Source: Rhodobacteraceae bacterium D3-12 (lineage in GTDB: Bacteria > Pseudomonadota > Alphaproteobacteria > Rhodobacterales > Rhodobacteraceae). Taken from it: a DNA stretch of 64,000 bases. Under the pieces are notes generated by a model that was not told the origin of the DNA, did not search any database, and was given only the letters and a program-made list of their open reading frames with translations. The position numbers and the translations under genes are program-made. The stretch is from NCBI GenBank assembly GCA_025916135.1, contig CP104793.1, positions 1,736,001 to 1,800,000 of the forward strand, given 5' to 3'. Of the stretch, positions 62,922 to 64,000 are shown in pieces (position 1 is the first letter of the stretch; each line of letters begins with the position of its first letter).

Positions 62922-64000
62922 TCAGGCGCGACGGCGGCGGCCGCCGGTGCGCCCGGCGCGACCGCGCCCTTCGTGACCGGCCTTGGGCGCGACTTTGTTA
63001 AAGGCGATCCACGCGGCGCCGCCTTCGTCATTGTTGGTGAGGAAGTTGGCGGCGCGGATGGCCTCCATCTCTTTGCCGGGGCGCGGTTTGGTCGAGCCGA
63101 GGCCGAACATCTGACAGATGGTTTCGTCATCCATATCGGCAGGCAGGATGATCCCGGCGGCTTCGATTTCGGCGCGTTTTTCGGCCAGCTTTTTGGGGCC
63201 AACCGGAAGGGCAACGGGGTTCATGATCGCCGAGGTCATGCCAGCGCCCATCGCCATCGGCAGGAAGGCGTTGTTGATGCCGTGGCGGTTGGGCAGGCCG
63301 AAGGAGACGTTCGACGCACCGCAGGTGGTGTTGACGCCCAGTTCTTCGCGCAGACGCCGCACGAGGGTGAAGACCTGTAGGCCCGCAGTGCCCATCGCGC
63401 CGATCGGCATAACCAGCGGGTCAACCACGATGTCATGCGCCGGGATGCCGAAATCGGCGGCGCGTTCGACGATCTTTTTGGCGACGGCAAAGCGCACGTC
63501 GGGGTCTTCGGAAATGCCGGTGTCATCGTTGGAGATGGCCACGACCGGGACGTTGTATTTCTTGACCAGTGGCAGGACGAGTTCGAGGCGTTCTTCCTCT
63601 CCTGTGACGGAGTTCAGCAGGGGGCGGCCTTCGGCGGCGGCGAGGCCATTTTCGAGCGCGCCGGGAACCGAGCTGTCGATGCAGAGCGGGCTGTCGGTGA
63701 CGGCCTGCACGATTTCGACGAGCTGTTTCATCAAAGTCGGTTCGACAAAGTTGTTATCGGCGTAACGCGGGTCTTCGGCCATTTTGTTGGAGAACACCGC
63801 GCCGGAGTTGATGTCGAGAATGGTGGCGCCGGCGGCGACCTGTGCCAATGCGTCGGCCTCAACCCGCGAGAAATCACCGCGCTCAAGCTCTTCGTTGAGG
63901 ATTTTGCGGCCGGTGGGGTTGATCCGCTCTCCGATCACGCAGAAGGGCTGATCGAAGCCGATGATCGCGGTTTTCGTTTTCGATTCAACGATGGTGCGGG
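62922..64000 (-). CDS. Methyltetrahydrofolate:corrinoid methyltransferase, start outside the window
   Basis: At least 359 residues; the frame stays open to the window edge with the family N-terminus (RTIVESKTKTAIIGFDQPFC), so only one or two residues are missing. The barrel domain is that of the MetH/AcsE pterin-binding family: CVIGERINPTGRKIL, TILDINSGAVFSN (Asp), LCIDSSVPGALENGLAA, and the Asn/Asp pairs in AISNDDTGISEDPD and GASNVSFGLPNRHGINNAFL. It moves a methyl group between tetrahydrofolate and a corrinoid protein, feeding one-carbon pools from methylamine or similar substrates. An Arg-rich tail (GRAGRTGGRRRRA) is unusual for the fold but seen in this group. A terminator follows. Confidence 0.93.
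   Translation of the reverse strand, partial: RTIVESKTKTAIIGFDQPFCVIGERINPTGRKILNEELERGDFSRVEADALAQVAAGATILDINSGAVFSNKMAEDPRYADNNFVEPTLMKQLVEIVQAVTDSPLCIDSSVPGALENGLAAAEGRPLLNSVTGEEERLELVLPLVKKYNVPVVAISNDDTGISEDPDVRFAVAKKIVERAADFGIPAHDIVVDPLVMPIGAMGTAGLQVFTLVRRLREELGVNTTCGASNVSFGLPNRHGINNAFLPMAMGAGMTSAIMNPVALPVGPKKLAEKRAEIEAAGIILPADMDDETICQMFGLGSTKPRPGKEMEAIRAANFLTNNDEGGAAWIAFNKVAPKAGHEGRGRAGRTGGRRRRA

Overview
The window looks like a chromosome segment of a marine Rhodobacteraceae (Roseobacter group) alphaproteobacterium. The reasons are the family content: an assimilatory APS-reductase/DUF2849/DUF934 sulfur operon, a DctPQM TRAP system with its own two-component pair, CoxD/CoxE/XdhC-type molybdoenzyme maturation genes, a tandem cold-shock-domain protein coupled to DUF192, and a DUF610 divergent deacetylase. 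Codon use is GC-rich and strongly TTG/GCG-rich throughout. I see no transposase, integrase, phage gene or CRISPR array, so this reads as core plus accessory chromosome rather than an island.

Layout. 1-6.2 kb: a minus-strand, tightly overlapping operon of three GT2-type glycosyltransferases, a sulfotransferase and a FkbM methyltransferase, one GT being fused to a sulfotransferase-like N-terminus. 6.4-12.9 kb: MoxR ATPase and CoxE-like VWA protein, a split YeeE/YedE sulfur transporter pair, then XdhC and a molybdopterin-binding protein. 13-17 kb: intradiol dioxygenase, methyltransferase, infC (apparent AUA start), an Ala-rich membrane-anchored helix protein and ferredoxin-NADP reductase. 17.3-21.1 kb: the sulfate assimilation operon with a divergent Lrp regulator. 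21-31.3 kb: P450, DctB/DctD-like pair, TRAP transporter with two palindromic operator sites, and a SLC13 permease. 31.4-35.4 kb: tpiA, two Fe-S assembly genes, an enoyl-CoA hydratase, tgt. 35.9-41.7 kb: lon, an HU protein with an H1-like tail, two tRNA-Val genes and small metabolic genes. 42-46.7 kb: receiver protein, 5TM hybrid kinase, acyl-CoA ligase. 46.9-50.4 kb: trpD-trpC-moaC-moeA. 50.6-64 kb: DUF610 protein, pseudouridine synthase, PpiD-like foldase, aminotransferase, gpt, LysE exporter, fabI, pdxH, tandem CSD protein, DUF192, glucokinase and a methyltetrahydrofolate:corrinoid methyltransferase cut by the window edge.

Two window-wide signals stand out. First, eight otherwise well-conserved genes (the fused GT, the Lrp regulator, tpiA, the hybrid kinase, the AMP-ligase, moeA, ppiD and an aminotransferase) are each broken by one single-base indel, mostly in short homopolymers. 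This is most simply a sequencing or assembly error pattern, so I annotate each as one gene. Second, there are several families of small dispersed repeats. The most striking is an element of two perfect palindromes (19 nt, 3-nt spacer, 23 nt) that shares the core CCGTGACGG, occurs twice with arm sequences that differ but stay paired, and sits at the 3' end of a gene both times. Another is a GC-rich hairpin plus GGATATTTT...ATGAAG element present about six times. It appears to supply the last codons of glk and possibly the first codons of cysH.

The other notable biology is a DctD-like response regulator that lacks both the Walker A lysine and the GAFTGA sigma-54 contact loop, paired with a TRAP promoter region in which I see tandem DctD-type operators but no sigma-54 promoter.
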